Positions 17,198 to 26,783 of a stretch of 64,000 bases of DNA are shown piece by piece. The stretch comes from Henriciella litoralis (lineage in GTDB: Bacteria; Pseudomonadota; Alphaproteobacteria; Caulobacterales; Hyphomonadaceae), in contig NZ_NCSS01000006.1 of NCBI RefSeq assembly GCF_002088935.1, positions 2,264,407 through 2,328,406 of the forward strand. The letters run 5' to 3'. Both the position numbers and the translations under genes were made by a program. The stretch's first letter is position 1. Each line of letters starts with the position of its first letter. A model generated the notes under the pieces. That model made no database searches and was not told the origin of the DNA. It saw only the letters and a list, made by a program, of their open reading frames with translations.

Positions 17198-18778
17198 TTA
17201 TTTATGCGAAGCAGAGAAGCCGAGATATTCCTTGGTCAGGAGGCTCGGGTCTTCCATCTCAGCAAGGCTCGCGACCGAAAGCGGCTGCTCTGGTGCCACT
17301 TCAATCGTCAGTGTGCCCGGATCGGTGATGAAGGCGGAGACGGCTGTTGCCAGCTCGGTTACCAGCTCCATGTCGACGCCGCTGCCCTGCGCCATCATTG
17401 GTGCCATGCCCATCATCATCGAGACTTGCTGGCGCATCTGTTCTGGGTCTTCGCCGCTCTGGGCGGCCACCGCGTTGAAGATGCGATTGACGAGGCTGTC
17501 ATCTTTGATTTTCAGCTCGAACGCGCCGATTTTCAGCTCGCCGAGGGCTGCCTGCATGGCGGCCGTATCAGGCTCCTGGCCTTCAGCCATGGCTTCGAAG
17601 TCCAGCGATTCGCCGGCTTTCTTGCTGTAAGCAGCATAGCCTGCGATGTCGCCACCGAAGGAGAAGGTCGCCCCGTCCACCAGCTCAAAATAGTTATCCT
17701 TGGCTTTGAAGCTGATCGTGTCGGAGTCAGGATCATAGTCGCTGGTGCTGGCCGCTTTCAGCTCGATGCTTTCATAGCCGATCATGCTGAAGCCTTGTGC
17801 GAGGCTGGCCCCGGCTTCGCCGCCATCTGGATCAGCATCAAGCGTCATGGAGAACGGCTTGGTGATGTATTGTACCGGCTGACCTTTGGAATTGCGCTTA
17901 ACGGAAGCGTCGAGGGATGGAAGCTTGAAGCTTGCCCCCGCCGCATCGAACGCAAATTTGTCGAGCGTGAAGGTGTCATAGCCCGGGTCCATCGGGTTTT
18001 CGTAGGCATTCTCCATGATGGCTTCCATCATGGCTTCACCGTCTCCCGAATTTTCCTGCATGGCTTCGATGAAGCTTGCATCAACGTTCGACACCTTGAA
18101 TGCGCCGAGGCTCATATTGATCGGATAGCCTTCTTCAGCATCCGTAAAGCTGAATGCCACATCCTTGATCATGGCGAGAGCAGCTTTCTCGTCTTTCAGA
18201 TCACGAACTTCCATCTTGGCGACCGAGAAGGTCCCATCGCCGTCTTCGTCTGCCATCGTGGCGGCAATGTCGCTGACCGACCATGCATCGAAACCGAACT
18301 TTTCGGCTGTCGGGAAGGGCGCAGCGCTCGACTGGCCGAGTGAGGCAGCGAACCAGCTTGCCAGTTCAGGCGTCGGGTTCAGAAGTTCGATGTTGCCGAT
18401 ACCCAGCGTGCCATCCTCCATCTCGTCACTTTCGATCGAGATGTCTTTGAGGCTCATCATGGAGAAGGCGGCTTTGCCGTCGATCATGTCGAGGCCATCA
18501 AGCACCAGCGTGCCGGCTCGCACCGTTGAGCCGTCATTCGTCGCGACGAGGTTTTTGAAGGTGGCCTTGTCGCCGTCGAGTTCCTTGGAATCAAACTGGA
18601 TGGCGCCGTCGCCGGAATTTGACAGCATCATCGCAGCAAGCGCATCTGGCGCTTCGGCTGGATCGCCGTCGCGGATGCTGATGTCACCAATTGGCTTGCT
18701 GGCTGGGTCTTTGGAATCGGACTTGCCGCAAGCTGTAAGCATCGCAACAGCGGCGACGCCGCAAAGCAGATATTTCAT
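17198..18778 (-). CDS. Large lipoprotein of unknown function
   Basis: A 526-residue protein that I do not recognise. The N-terminus MKYLLCGVAAVAMLTACGKS is a textbook lipoprotein signal with lipobox LTAC; residues after the cysteine are small and polar. The body is very acidic, rich in Asp, Ala, Met and Ser, and shows repeated short units such as DISIRDGD, LKDISIESDEMEDG and VAKMEVRDLKDE, suggesting stacked beta structure. There is no catalytic motif. Some resemblance to YdgA/DUF945-type periplasmic proteins is possible but unproven. AGGGGA ahead of the ATG at 18778 supports this start over an upstream one at 18892. It is monocistronic, has its own terminator, and diverges from the YgjP-type gene across 63 bp. 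Confidence 0.75.
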   Translation of the reverse strand: MKYLLCGVAAVAMLTACGKSDSKDPASKPIGDISIRDGDPAEAPDALAAMMLSNSGDGAIQFDSKELDGDKATFKNLVATNDGSTVRAGTLVLDGLDMIDGKAAFSMMSLKDISIESDEMEDGTLGIGNIELLNPTPELASWFAASLGQSSAAPFPTAEKFGFDAWSVSDIAATMADEDGDGTFSVAKMEVRDLKDEKAALAMIKDVAFSFTDAEEGYPINMSLGAFKVSNVDASFIEAMQENSGDGEAMMEAIMENAYENPMDPGYDTFTLDKFAFDAAGASFKLPSLDASVKRNSKGQPVQYITKPFSMTLDADPDGGEAGASLAQGFSMIGYESIELKAASTSDYDPDSDTISFKAKDNYFELVDGATFSFGGDIAGYAAYSKKAGESLDFEAMAEGQEPDTAAMQAALGELKIGAFELKIKDDSLVNRIFNAVAAQSGEDPEQMRQQVSMMMGMAPMMAQGSGVDMELVTELATAVSAFITDPGTLTIEVAPEQPLSVASLAEMEDPSLLTKEYLGFSASHK

Positions 18779-18841
18779 GTTAGGTTCCCCTAGAGTGTAT
18801 GCATAAGGCTGATTTAATCGCACCGCGCCCAAAGGTTTATC

Positions 18842-19564
18842 ATGATTGTCGATAAAAACCAGACTTTGATGCTGACGGCTCGTTCTGGCCAAGATGTGCC
18901 GTTGCGGGTTGAAATCAACCCGCGTGCTAAACGGCTCATTTTAAGGCTTGATGAAAAAAAACGTGAACTTGTTGCGGTCGCTCCATCGCGCCGTCATGTC
19001 GGCGATGCTGCCAGATTTGCTCAGGACCGGGTCGAATGGGCTGTGTCGAAACTCGCCAGCCTGCCCCCGCAGGTGATGCTTGCGCCGGGACAGACGATCC
19101 AGCTACGGGGTCGCCCCTGCGCAATCACGCATGAAGGCGAAGGCCGACGTGCCCGCCTGCTGGAGGGGGACCCCCAGACACTCTGCCTGCCAGGGGATGA
19201 AGAGACGCTCTCGCGCCGGGCCGAACGACATCTTCGAAAGATGGCACGCGAGGATCTGTCTGTCGCCGTTCAATCCTATTGTGAAATTCTTGGCGTCGAT
19301 GCCCGGCGGGTCACGGTGAAGGACACACGCTCACGCTGGGGCTCCTGCACATCGGACGGCCGGCTCGCTTTTTCGTGGCGGCTCATCATGGCGCCGCGTG
19401 AGGTGCTCGACTATGTCGCCGCGCATGAATGCGCGCACCTGCTTGAGATGAACCATAGCCCGCGTTTCTGGGCACATGTTGCGAGATGCCGCCCCGGCTG
19501 GAAGGCCGAACGGGCCTGGCTGCGCAAGCATGGATCAGGTCTGCACGCCGTCACGCTTGCCTGA
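18842..19564 (+). CDS. YgjP-like metallopeptidase (DUF45/M48-related)
   Basis: A 240-residue protein of the YgjP/DUF45 family. The zinc site HECAH with the downstream N-H-S-P-R-F-W sits in VAAHECAHLLEMNHSPRFWA, preceded by the family hallmark KDTRSRWGSC. An N-terminal ~120-residue beta domain (VEINPRAKRLILRLDEKKRE) is typical. Peptidase-like folds of this type are widespread and their substrates unknown; the E. coli member has been reported to act on UTP. The C-terminus converges on the antiporter gene with 6 bp between the stops. Confidence 0.88.
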   Translation: MIVDKNQTLMLTARSGQDVPLRVEINPRAKRLILRLDEKKRELVAVAPSRRHVGDAARFAQDRVEWAVSKLASLPPQVMLAPGQTIQLRGRPCAITHEGEGRRARLLEGDPQTLCLPGDEETLSRRAERHLRKMAREDLSVAVQSYCEILGVDARRVTVKDTRSRWGSCTSDGRLAFSWRLIMAPREVLDYVAAHECAHLLEMNHSPRFWAHVARCRPGWKAERAWLRKHGSGLHAVTLA

Positions 19565-19570
19565 TCCGCT

Positions 19571-21490
19571 CTAGGCTTTTTCCGGTTCTGACGCTGGCGA
19601 ATTGGCCGGTGAGGTGTCAGCGGCCGGGGCTGGCTGCTGATCAGGTGCGAAGCTGAGAATGGTCGCGCCTTCGCCGCCACGGGCTTCGCGGCTCGGCCCC
19701 AGAAGAACCAGCGTTCCGTCTGGCCGGATCTCTGCGACGAGATCGCCCTTGGGCCGTTCAGCGAGGAATTGCTCCAGCGTGTATTTGTCGGTGAGGCGCG
19801 TGCGCGAGAACGTCCAGCCGCGATACTGGTCACGCACGAGGCCATCATAGGTCCGGCCACGGCGGATCAGCGTGCGACCGCGCGCCGAAGAGCCGACCGA
19901 CTTTTCATCCACTTCGTCGCCTTCAGACAGTGACAGCTGATAGACGCGGTGGCGGCCAACTTCCGGCGCGAACTGGTTACAGACGAGCGCATTGTGGGAG
20001 TCATTCGTCGACAGGGCGACCACAGTGTCAAAGCGCGAATGGTCGAGCTTGATCTCGGCGTCTTCGGAGAGAACCTCGCCGAGGAAGGTGTCGAGACCCG
20101 TCTCGCGGGCAGGGCGCAGGCGGCGATAATTGCTGTCCGCCACGATGACATCGACCTTGCTGGCTTTCAGGGCCTTGGCAAAATCAATGCTCCAGGAATT
20201 CGCCCCGACCAGCAGCACGCCGGGCTTTTCTGACCGGGCAAGGCCCAGCCGGCGGGCAAGCGGACCAATGGTAAAGCCGTGAAGCACAACCGTCGTGAAC
20301 ACCATTGCAAAGGCCAGTGGCACGATCTGATCTGCGCCGGAAAAGTAGAAACGGCCTTCGCGGGAAAGGTCCACCAGCAGCGAGCCGAACAGGCCAGAGA
20401 CGGCCACGGCCACAATACCGCGCGGCGCGATCCAGCCGAGCAGCAAGGCCTCCTTGCGGCTGAGCGTTCCTGCCGTTGCGATCCAGACCGACAGTGGCCG
20501 GACAACAAACAGCATCGCGATCAGGAAGAGCAGCGTATTCCAGTTCAGCGCCGAGCGGATGATCTGCGGGGTAAGGTCCGCCGTCAGGATGACGAACACG
20601 CCCGAGACAAGCAGGACGGCGATGTCTTCCTTGAATTTTCGAAGTTCGGAAAGGTCTGCGAGGCGCGAATTGGCGAGCGTCATACCATAGGCGGTCACAG
20701 CAACGAGGCCGATTTCCTTCTCGACCTGTTCGGCCAAGGCGTAACAGAGAATGATCGAAGCGAAGATCAGCGGCGCCTTGAGGTATTCCGGCGTCCAGCC
20801 TTCGCGGAAGGCGCGCGACATCGCAAAGCCAAAGGCGATACCGAGCACTGTGCCGATGGCCGCCGCGCCAAGGATCCAGCCACCTGCGAGCAGCGTGGAT
20901 TCGCCCTGCGAGGCCACGCGAATGATCTCATAGGCCGCCACGGCAAAGAGGGCGCCAACCGGGTCATTCACGATGCCTTCCCATTTCAGGAATTGCGCCG
21001 GACGGCCTGAAAGCTTCGACTGGCGTAGCAGGGGCATGATCACGGTCGGGCCGGTCACGACCATCACACCCGCGAAAACGATGGCGCTGGCCCAGTCGAG
21101 GCCAGCGGCATAACGCGCGGCGAGCGAGCCAAAGAACCAGGCAAGCGGGCCGCCAAAGAACACCACGCGCCGGACGGCTGCGCCGGCATCGCGGAGGTTC
21201 TCAAACTTCAGGATCAGGCCGCCTTCAAACAGGATGACGGCTACACAGAGCGACACGATGGGCCGCAGCAGATCACCGAATGTGCTCGATGGGCTGAGTA
21301 GCGGTTCGCCAAAAATAACCTGCCAGAGCGGGCCGGCGGTCAAGCCTGCCAGCGCCATTAGAACGATGGCCGGGGCCTGAAGACGCCAGGCCAGCCATTG
21401 CGCACCAAGCCCAAGGGCGCCGATCAGCGCGCAGGCGAAGATCAGGCTGTCAGAGCCGACGGCGGCGGAGAGAATGTTCAGGTCTGGCAT
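19571..21490 (-). CDS. Cation:proton antiporter (CPA family) with TrkA-N-like domain
   Basis: A 639-residue protein. Residues ~10-410 hold 11-12 membrane helices of the NhaP/Kef type, with VAVILFEGGL and EGIVNDPVGA carrying the charged transport residues, and GWIAPRGIVAVAVSGLF as the conserved late helix. Residues ~425-540 are a nucleotide-binding domain (PGVLLVGANSWSIDFAKAL, DVIVADSN, VVALSTNDSHNALVC) of the TrkA-N type, though the first glycine motif is G-A-N-S-W rather than G-x-G-x-x-G. A hydrophilic tail rich in Ala, Pro and Glu follows. It exchanges Na+ or K+ for protons across the inner membrane; the ion is not predictable. It is second in an operon behind the 174-residue hypothetical gene (25-bp gap). 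Confidence 0.88.
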   Translation of the reverse strand: MPDLNILSAAVGSDSLIFACALIGALGLGAQWLAWRLQAPAIVLMALAGLTAGPLWQVIFGEPLLSPSSTFGDLLRPIVSLCVAVILFEGGLILKFENLRDAGAAVRRVVFFGGPLAWFFGSLAARYAAGLDWASAIVFAGVMVVTGPTVIMPLLRQSKLSGRPAQFLKWEGIVNDPVGALFAVAAYEIIRVASQGESTLLAGGWILGAAAIGTVLGIAFGFAMSRAFREGWTPEYLKAPLIFASIILCYALAEQVEKEIGLVAVTAYGMTLANSRLADLSELRKFKEDIAVLLVSGVFVILTADLTPQIIRSALNWNTLLFLIAMLFVVRPLSVWIATAGTLSRKEALLLGWIAPRGIVAVAVSGLFGSLLVDLSREGRFYFSGADQIVPLAFAMVFTTVVLHGFTIGPLARRLGLARSEKPGVLLVGANSWSIDFAKALKASKVDVIVADSNYRRLRPARETGLDTFLGEVLSEDAEIKLDHSRFDTVVALSTNDSHNALVCNQFAPEVGRHRVYQLSLSEGDEVDEKSVGSSARGRTLIRRGRTYDGLVRDQYRGWTFSRTRLTDKYTLEQFLAERPKGDLVAEIRPDGTLVLLGPSREARGGEGATILSFAPDQQPAPAADTSPANSPASEPEKA

Positions 21491-21515
21491 GGGTCTATGA
21501 TAAGGAGCTGTTCAC

Positions 21516-22040
21516 TCAGGCCTGAGCGCTGTCGGTCACGTGCGAAAATTCAAAACCGATTTCGCGCGTTCCGTATTCACCGGTCTCGTAACGATCAATC
21601 TGCGTCTGAAACCAGCCCATCAGGTGCTGGTAGACATATTCGAACAGCTGACTTGAATCATCCTTTGTGAGTGGAAGGCTTAACGTGAAGGAGTCTCCCC
21701 CCTGAATGTCAAGTACAAAGCGGTCTCCGATTTTCTGACACTGGGTAATTACCCGCATCCAGTCAGTTCCGCCTGAGACGCGGACGGCGAGACCAAAAGC
21801 AATCGGTCCAAGAGGCCGGAACCCCTGCGGCGGGATTGAAAAGGCCTTCGGGCCGTAATCCTTGGGCTCAAACTGACCGGCAGGCGGCACGAGCCTTACG
21901 CAAACCCCGTCAGATGCATCAAGATAGTCGCAGAGGCCCGCGCGCACTTCCTCAGCGAGCTGGCGCACGCGCGCATAATTTTCTGCTGCGAGATCCTGAT
22001 AGGTCTTCGCAATAGCCTTCAGTTCGTCGAATCGTGACAT
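21516..22040 (-). CDS. Hypothetical protein upstream of the antiporter
   Basis: A 174-residue soluble protein that I do not recognise. It begins with a helical stretch (MSRFDELKAIAKTYQDLAAE) and continues with alternating beta-like segments (ICVRL-type strands, IAFGLAVRVSGGTDWMRVIT, FVLDIQGGDSFTLSLPL). There is no signal peptide, membrane segment or metal motif. Codon use and a clear ATG make it a real gene. The 25-bp spacing to the antiporter on the same strand suggests co-transcription. Confidence 0.75.
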   Translation of the reverse strand: MSRFDELKAIAKTYQDLAAENYARVRQLAEEVRAGLCDYLDASDGVCVRLVPPAGQFEPKDYGPKAFSIPPQGFRPLGPIAFGLAVRVSGGTDWMRVITQCQKIGDRFVLDIQGGDSFTLSLPLTKDDSSQLFEYVYQHLMGWFQTQIDRYETGEYGTREIGFEFSHVTDSAQA

Positions 22041-22130
22041 TCAGGCGCTCCGTCAGCCTCTTTAACTGGGCAGAACCTAGGTTGCCTTGGCCTGCAAAAC
22101 CAGATCAGCACATGAATTTAGTGTAAGACC

Positions 22131-23018
22131 TCAGGCGACGCGGTCTTTGCGGCGGACCGGAAGCGTCTCGACTTTCGTCATTGAGGCATCGATGTCCTGA
22201 AGCGATGGCCGCAAGTCCATCGGCAGGCTGGAGCGGACCAGTTCCACAGCCGTCGCGGGCGCAACGCCTTCCTGCCAGGAGCAGATCAGCGCCCGGATCG
22301 TATCAAGATAGCGCATTTCCTCATCGACGACCTGTCCGAAGCGGCCAGCAATCGGCCCGACGATCCCGTACGCCAGAAAAACGCCAAGAAATGTCCCGAG
22401 AAGGGCCGCTGCAATCAGTGGGCCCAGCACATCGGGTGATTGGTCAATCTGGCTCATCGTCTTGATGATGCCGAGGACGGCGGCAACAATGCCGAGCGCT
22501 GGCAAGGCATCTGCCAGACCGTTCAGCGCACCGACGGCGCGGTGGCGTGTTTCGGCTGTCGTGGCGATCGCTTCCTCTAAGTGGGCGGCGACAGGTGCAC
22601 GGCCACCGGGATTCAGCGCCAGCAGCCGGAAACTGTCTGTAATCAGCGAAACGGCAGCCGGGTCTGCGAGCAGTCTTGGCCGGTTCTGGAAGATGGGCGA
22701 GGATTGGGGGGCTTCGATATCGGCTTCGATGGCGACAATGCCGCCGCGCCGGGCCCGGCGCATCAGCTCATGCATGCCCGTCAGAAGGTCTGTATAGTCG
22801 CTTCGTTTCCACTTCGAGCCACGCATAGCTTTGGCGAATCCACCCAGCGCCTCACGTGTGATGCGGGGCGAATTGCCGATCAGCAGCGTGCCAAATCCGG
22901 CGCCGCCAATAAGGGCGAGTTCAAACGGAAGCGCGCTCGCAAGCGCCGGGCTGCCGCTGAACACAAGCGCGCCCGCGATGAGGATCACCACGACCAGAAG
23001 GCCGATCAGCTGGGACAT
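22131..23018 (-). CDS. motA: Flagellar motor stator protein MotA
   Basis: A 295-residue MotA-type stator subunit with four membrane helices: an N-terminal pair (IGLLVVVILIAGALVF, FELALIGGAGFGTLLIG) and a C-terminal pair in ALPALGIVAAVLGIIKTM and LIAAALLGTFLGVFLAYGIV. The last block has the proline and glycine pattern of MotA TM3-4 that lines the proton channel. The cytoplasmic loop (SDYTDLLTGMHELMRRARRG) is of normal size. MotA forms the ring around MotB and drives flagellar rotation. No motB or flagellar gene adjoins it, as in Caulobacter where the two stator genes are separate. ATG at 23018 has GGAG upstream and the helix starts there; the upstream start at 23177 adds unrelated residues. 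Confidence 0.87.
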   Translation of the reverse strand: MSQLIGLLVVVILIAGALVFSGSPALASALPFELALIGGAGFGTLLIGNSPRITREALGGFAKAMRGSKWKRSDYTDLLTGMHELMRRARRGGIVAIEADIEAPQSSPIFQNRPRLLADPAAVSLITDSFRLLALNPGGRAPVAAHLEEAIATTAETRHRAVGALNGLADALPALGIVAAVLGIIKTMSQIDQSPDVLGPLIAAALLGTFLGVFLAYGIVGPIAGRFGQVVDEEMRYLDTIRALICSWQEGVAPATAVELVRSSLPMDLRPSLQDIDASMTKVETLPVRRKDRVA

Positions 23019-23153
23019 GTGGCAGGCTCCATACTCGTTACGAAACAACAGTGTGGCGCAACAGGCTTTAAATATCCTTTCACGGCGGTGAAGGTCCGTG
23101 GCGTCACCCAAAGCAGCGCTTGAATTTTTTCTCGTACAAGCCGATGAACCATC

Positions 23154-24449
23154 ATGGCTCAAACCGTCGCACCCCAACGCGGAACCGACAGGCCGGACCG
23201 CAGAGGCGCGTTCCGGCTCTTATTCTTTGCCCTTCTGGCGGTGGGCGCAGGCAATACAATGCTGGTCAGCGCGATCCTGCCGCCCCTGTCGCGGGACCTT
23301 GGCCTGCCAGACTGGATGGCAGGCGCGATCTTCTCCCTGTCGGCAGCGATCTGGACGATCACCTCCTCCTTCTGGGGCCGAAAGAGTAATGATTGGGGGC
23401 GGCGCCCCGTCGCCGCGCTCGGCATGCTCGGCTTCTCAGTGTCGATGCTGCTCTTTGGCACGAGCGCCGCGCTCGCCATGGCGGGCTATCTGGAAGGTTC
23501 AATCGTCATCTTCGTCTGCCTGCTCGCCTCGCGGACGCTTTTCGGCCTCTTCGGGTCAGGCACCAACCCGGCAGCCCAGGCCTATATCGCCGACCGGACA
23601 AGCCGGGAAAACCGGACTGAGGAAATCGCGTCGTTGACGTCCGGCTTCAGCTTTGGCGCGGTGGCAGGCCCGGCTTTCGCGGCCGCCGCTGGCGCCGTCT
23701 TTGGGCTACTGACGCCGGTCTTCATGATCAGCGCGGCAGCCGCGCTCCTGTCTTTCCTGATCTATACGCGCCTGCCAGAAAAGACGCGGCCAAAGAAGGA
23801 AATGGGCCTCAAGGCGAGCGGCAAGCGCGAAGGTGACGGCCTCTGGCGCGACCGGCGCGTCTTCCCGTTCCTCGTCTTTGCTGTGTCGCTGTCGCTCGTG
23901 ACCGGCGTCTTGACCCAGACATTTGCGTTCGCGATCATGGACAAGCTGTCGCTCACCGGCGCGACGGCCATGCAGTTTACCGGGCCAGCCTATACTGTGG
24001 GCGCAGCGGGCACGCTGATTTCCCAGCTTGCGATCATTCCGCGCCTGAAAATGACCAATCGCACGCTGATGGTCACCGGCGCGCTCTGCTTGTCGGTTGG
24101 GGCGTTCCTGATCGTGCCGACGGCGCAGTTTGCTGTCCTGGTTCTGGCGCAATTCTTTGTCGGGATCGGCCAGGGCCTTGCGCGCCCCGGTTTCTCCAGT
24201 GGTGCGTCACTTGCCGTGGGCTCCAGCCTTCAGGGCAATGTTGCAGGGCTTGTGATTTCCGCCAACGGCATGGGCTTCATCGTCAGCCCGTTCTTTGGGC
24301 CGTGGATGTATGAAAATGTCGACCCAAGCGCGCCCTTTATCGGGGCCGGGTGCATTCTGCTCGTGATGGCAGCGCTCGCTTACCGCGTCTTCCCGGCCAA
24401 CCAGGTCATGGAAGACGACCCGGATGATAGCCCTGACATCTACGATTAA
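23154..24449 (+). CDS. MFS transporter
   Basis: A 431-residue major facilitator with twelve predicted helices. FWGRKSNDWGRRPVAALG after the second helix is the family's conserved loop motif (G-R-x-x-D-x-x-G-R-R-P), and the TM5 region FSFGAVAGPAFAAAAGAVFG resembles motif C of drug/H+ antiporters. A charged loop (TRLPEKTRPKKEMGLKASG) divides the two halves. Substrate unknown. It starts 135 bp from the divergently transcribed motA and converges with the transglycosylase gene (3 bp between stops). Confidence 0.9.
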   Translation: MAQTVAPQRGTDRPDRRGAFRLLFFALLAVGAGNTMLVSAILPPLSRDLGLPDWMAGAIFSLSAAIWTITSSFWGRKSNDWGRRPVAALGMLGFSVSMLLFGTSAALAMAGYLEGSIVIFVCLLASRTLFGLFGSGTNPAAQAYIADRTSRENRTEEIASLTSGFSFGAVAGPAFAAAAGAVFGLLTPVFMISAAAALLSFLIYTRLPEKTRPKKEMGLKASGKREGDGLWRDRRVFPFLVFAVSLSLVTGVLTQTFAFAIMDKLSLTGATAMQFTGPAYTVGAAGTLISQLAIIPRLKMTNRTLMVTGALCLSVGAFLIVPTAQFAVLVLAQFFVGIGQGLARPGFSSGASLAVGSSLQGNVAGLVISANGMGFIVSPFFGPWMYENVDPSAPFIGAGCILLVMAALAYRVFPANQVMEDDPDDSPDIYD

Positions 24450-24452
24450 AGC

Positions 24453-25832
24453 CTAGCTTCTCAGCCGTGCCAGAACCTGATCCAACGCCGGACGCGAGGC
24501 ATAGCCGTCTGCAAGCAGACCGTTTGCCTTCTGGAACTTCCGCAAGGCTGCGCTCGTGCCTGTGCCCGCGATCCCGTCAACGACACCGGCATCATAGCCA
24601 AGCTCATTGAGCGCCGCCTGCAACTGTTTGACCTCGCCATTGTTCAGCCGCGTGATGTCCTTCGGCCAGGCGGCAACAGGGCCGTATTGACCCGCAAGAC
24701 CATCGGCCAGCAGGCCAACCGCCAACGCATAGGAATTGGACCGGTTATACGTCTTGAAGACGTCGAAATTCTTGAACAACAGGTATTTCGGACCCGTCGC
24801 GCCGGTCGGCAGCCAAAGCTCGGCATAGTCGCTGTCTTCGACACCAAAATCGCCGCCCCGGATCGGGCTCACGCCGAACGCCTTCCAGGTCGACAGGCGC
24901 CGGTCATTGCCATCCGCCATGGACCAGTCGAACCCCGATGGCGTGATGACTTCAACGCCCCACGGCTCATCAAATCGATATCCGGATGAGGCGAGATAGT
25001 GCGCCGCCGAGGCGAGCGCATCCGGCGCAGATGACCAGACATCTGAAAGCCCGTCGCGGTCAAAATCCTGCGCATAGGAGAGATAGGTTGTCGGCATGAA
25101 CTGCGTCTGTCCCATCGCGCCGGCCCAGCCTGAGCCGAGCTGCGCGCGCCGGGCATAGCCCTGCTCGACGATCTTCATCAAGGCGATCAGCTCGCCTTCG
25201 GCAAAGCTGCGACGGCGCCCTTCGACCGCCATGTTTGCCAGCGTGTTGGCCGCATCGAAGTCACCGATATAGCCACCGAAATTGGTTTCCATCGCCCAGA
25301 TCGCACTGACGGCTTCGCGGTTAACGCCATAGGTCTGCTCAATGACATCGAAGACCGGGCCAAGCTCGGCGAGTTTTTGCGCGCCGGTCTCGAAACGCGC
25401 ATCGGTCACGGCCGTGCTGAGATAGTCCCAGACAGGTTTGGCAAATTCGGCCTGGCTGGCCACGCCGCTGCGATTATCGTCCTTGTCGAGATAGATGGAG
25501 AGCGGCGAAATGTTGGCCAGCAGGGAATAGACGACGGCGGGGTTATGGCCCTGAGCGCGGGCGCGGGCGGTAAAATCATCGCGCCAGGCATCCATCTCCG
25601 CATGTCCCGAACTTGTGAACGGCCCGGCCGGGCCGGTGAGGTCGGCAGAATTCGGCACGCCGGTCGGATCGCCAGGGATCAAGCCAGAATTAGTCGTCGT
25701 TCCGGAATTGGTCGTGTACACCGTGCCGCCATCGGTCGTTGCCGCTTGTGGGGTGGCCGCGCATGCGCCCATAAAGGCCCCGAAGGTAGCTGCGATTGCC
25801 CAGCGATACGGTATCGTCTTCATTTCGTTCAT
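24453..25832 (-). CDS. MltB-type lytic murein transglycosylase lipoprotein with peptidoglycan-binding domain
   Basis: A 459-residue protein with a hydrophobic N-terminus ending in FMGACAAT, a probable lipobox, then a Thr/Ser/Gly-rich spacer. The SLT2/MltB domain includes [17 protein letters not shown] with the catalytic glutamate, and [21 protein letters not shown]-terminal PG_binding_1 domain ([20 protein letters not shown]) follows. The enzyme cleaves the glycan strand to give 1,6-anhydro-muropeptides during wall turnover. AAGGA lies ten bases upstream of the ATG used; an ATG three codons later is possible. It diverges from rpmJ across 109 bp. Confidence 0.92.
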   Translation of the reverse strand: MNEMKTIPYRWAIAATFGAFMGACAATPQAATTDGGTVYTTNSGTTTNSGLIPGDPTGVPNSADLTGPAGPFTSSGHAEMDAWRDDFTARARAQGHNPAVVYSLLANISPLSIYLDKDDNRSGVASQAEFAKPVWDYLSTAVTDARFETGAQKLAELGPVFDVIEQTYGVNREAVSAIWAMETNFGGYIGDFDAANTLANMAVEGRRRSFAEGELIALMKIVEQGYARRAQLGSGWAGAMGQTQFMPTTYLSYAQDFDRDGLSDVWSSAPDALASAAHYLASSGYRFDEPWGVEVITPSGFDWSMADGNDRRLSTWKAFGVSPIRGGDFGVEDSDYAELWLPTGATGPKYLLFKNFDVFKTYNRSNSYALAVGLLADGLAGQYGPVAAWPKDITRLNNGEVKQLQAALNELGYDAGVVDGIAGTGTSAALRKFQKANGLLADGYASRPALDQVLARLRS

Positions 25833-25872
25833 TCCCGGATATTCCTTTTACCGCTCTGGTGTGTCTGCATCG

Positions 25873-25901
25873 TTGACTCTTTACAAGCCATTGGCTATCT
25901 C
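25873..25901 (+). promoter_or_regulatory. Probable promoter of rpmJ
   Basis: TTGACT (25873-25878) and TATCTC (25896-25901) are separated by 17 bp, which fits a sigma-70-type promoter about 40 bp ahead of the rpmJ ATG. Inferred from consensus only. Confidence 0.45.
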
Positions 25902-25941
25902 GCCGCCCTTACGAGTTTCCAAAAATCGCAGGGCCCGCCCC

Positions 25942-26067
25942 ATGAAAGTCAAGTCATCGCTTAAATCCCTGAGAACGCGTCACCGTGACTGCAAGGTCGT
26001 GCGCCGCAAGGGACGGACATACGTCATCAACAAGACTGATCCACGTTTTAAAGCAAAACAGGGTTAA
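25942..26067 (+). CDS. rpmJ: 50S ribosomal protein L36 (41-residue type)
   Basis: Forty-one residues beginning [20 protein letters not shown] and ending ...[10 protein letters not shown], the alphaproteobacterial form of L36. It has the two-residue insertion and C-terminal tail of the YkgO-like version and keeps only one cysteine (RDCKVV), so it is the zinc-independent form. L36 binds 23S rRNA late in 50S assembly. It is a lone gene here, as is normal in the class, with the HAD gene 44 bp downstream on the same strand. Confidence 0.97.
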   Translation: MKVKSSLKSLRTRHRDCKVVRRKGRTYVINKTDPRFKAKQG

Positions 26068-26111
26068 GAAGAAGATGAACGCGCAGTTGCGGCCTGGAAG
26101 GTTTTCCGGCC

Positions 26112-26720
26112 GTGAGTGAGCGGATCGTCCTCTTTGATCTTGGTAATGTCGTGGTGGACTGGCAACCAGTCCGCCTGTACCGCAAGATATTTCCGACAGA
26201 GGCAGACGCTGAGGCGTTCTGCAATAATGTCTGCACGATGTCCTGGCACGTCGAGCATGACCGTGGGCGCAGTTTCGCTGAAGGCGCGCGCCTGCTGAAA
26301 GCTGAGTTTCCGCACTTCGCTGACGAGATCGATGCCTGGCATGGGCGCTGGTTCGAGATGTTCGACGGATATGAGTCCGGCGTCCCGGCCCTGATGGCCC
26401 GTCTCGAAGAGGCCGGACACCCGCTCTATGGTCTCTCCAACATGTCCGCGGAAGTCTGGCCGGAAACGCGTGAGCGCTTCCCCATGATCAAGCTTTTGCG
26501 TGATGTTATCGTCTCGGGCCATGTAGGCCTGATCAAACCTGATCCTGCTATCTATGAAGTGGCGCTGGAGCGTATGGGCCGCCCGGACCCAGCCGATGTC
26601 TTCTTCATCGATGACAGCCTGAAGAATATTGAGGCGGCGAGGGCATTCGGGTTCACCGCCCACCATTTTGCTGGGGCAGCCGGGCTGGAAGCTGCGCTGC
26701 TGGCTGAGGGCCTCCTCTGA
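26112..26720 (+). CDS. HAD-superfamily hydrolase
   Basis: A 202-residue HAD subfamily IA phosphatase. LFDLGNVVVDWQ holds motif I (the Asp nucleophile; the usual second Asp is N in DLGNV), YGLSNMS is motif II, and GLIKPDPAIYEVAL plus VFFIDDSLKNIEAA are motifs III and IV. The helical cap (residues ~20-85) is small, as in the alpha-D-glucose-1-phosphatase/YihX and epoxide-hydrolase-N groups. Substrate unknown. The start is a GTG at 26112, 44 bp after rpmJ. Motif I has DxGxV rather than DxDxT, as in the YihX-like branch. Confidence 0.87.
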   Translation: MSERIVLFDLGNVVVDWQPVRLYRKIFPTEADAEAFCNNVCTMSWHVEHDRGRSFAEGARLLKAEFPHFADEIDAWHGRWFEMFDGYESGVPALMARLEEAGHPLYGLSNMSAEVWPETRERFPMIKLLRDVIVSGHVGLIKPDPAIYEVALERMGRPDPADVFFIDDSLKNIEAARAFGFTAHHFAGAAGLEAALLAEGLL

Positions 26721-26783
26721 GTTTCCAAGCAATTGCCGCATTCAGGCCTTGCCGGAAACCAATTCAGCCTCATAGTTGAAACC

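Noticed and set aside
17204..18343. A 379-codon plus-strand open frame
   Set aside because: Antisense to the large lipoprotein gene, which has a proper signal, ribosome site and terminator.
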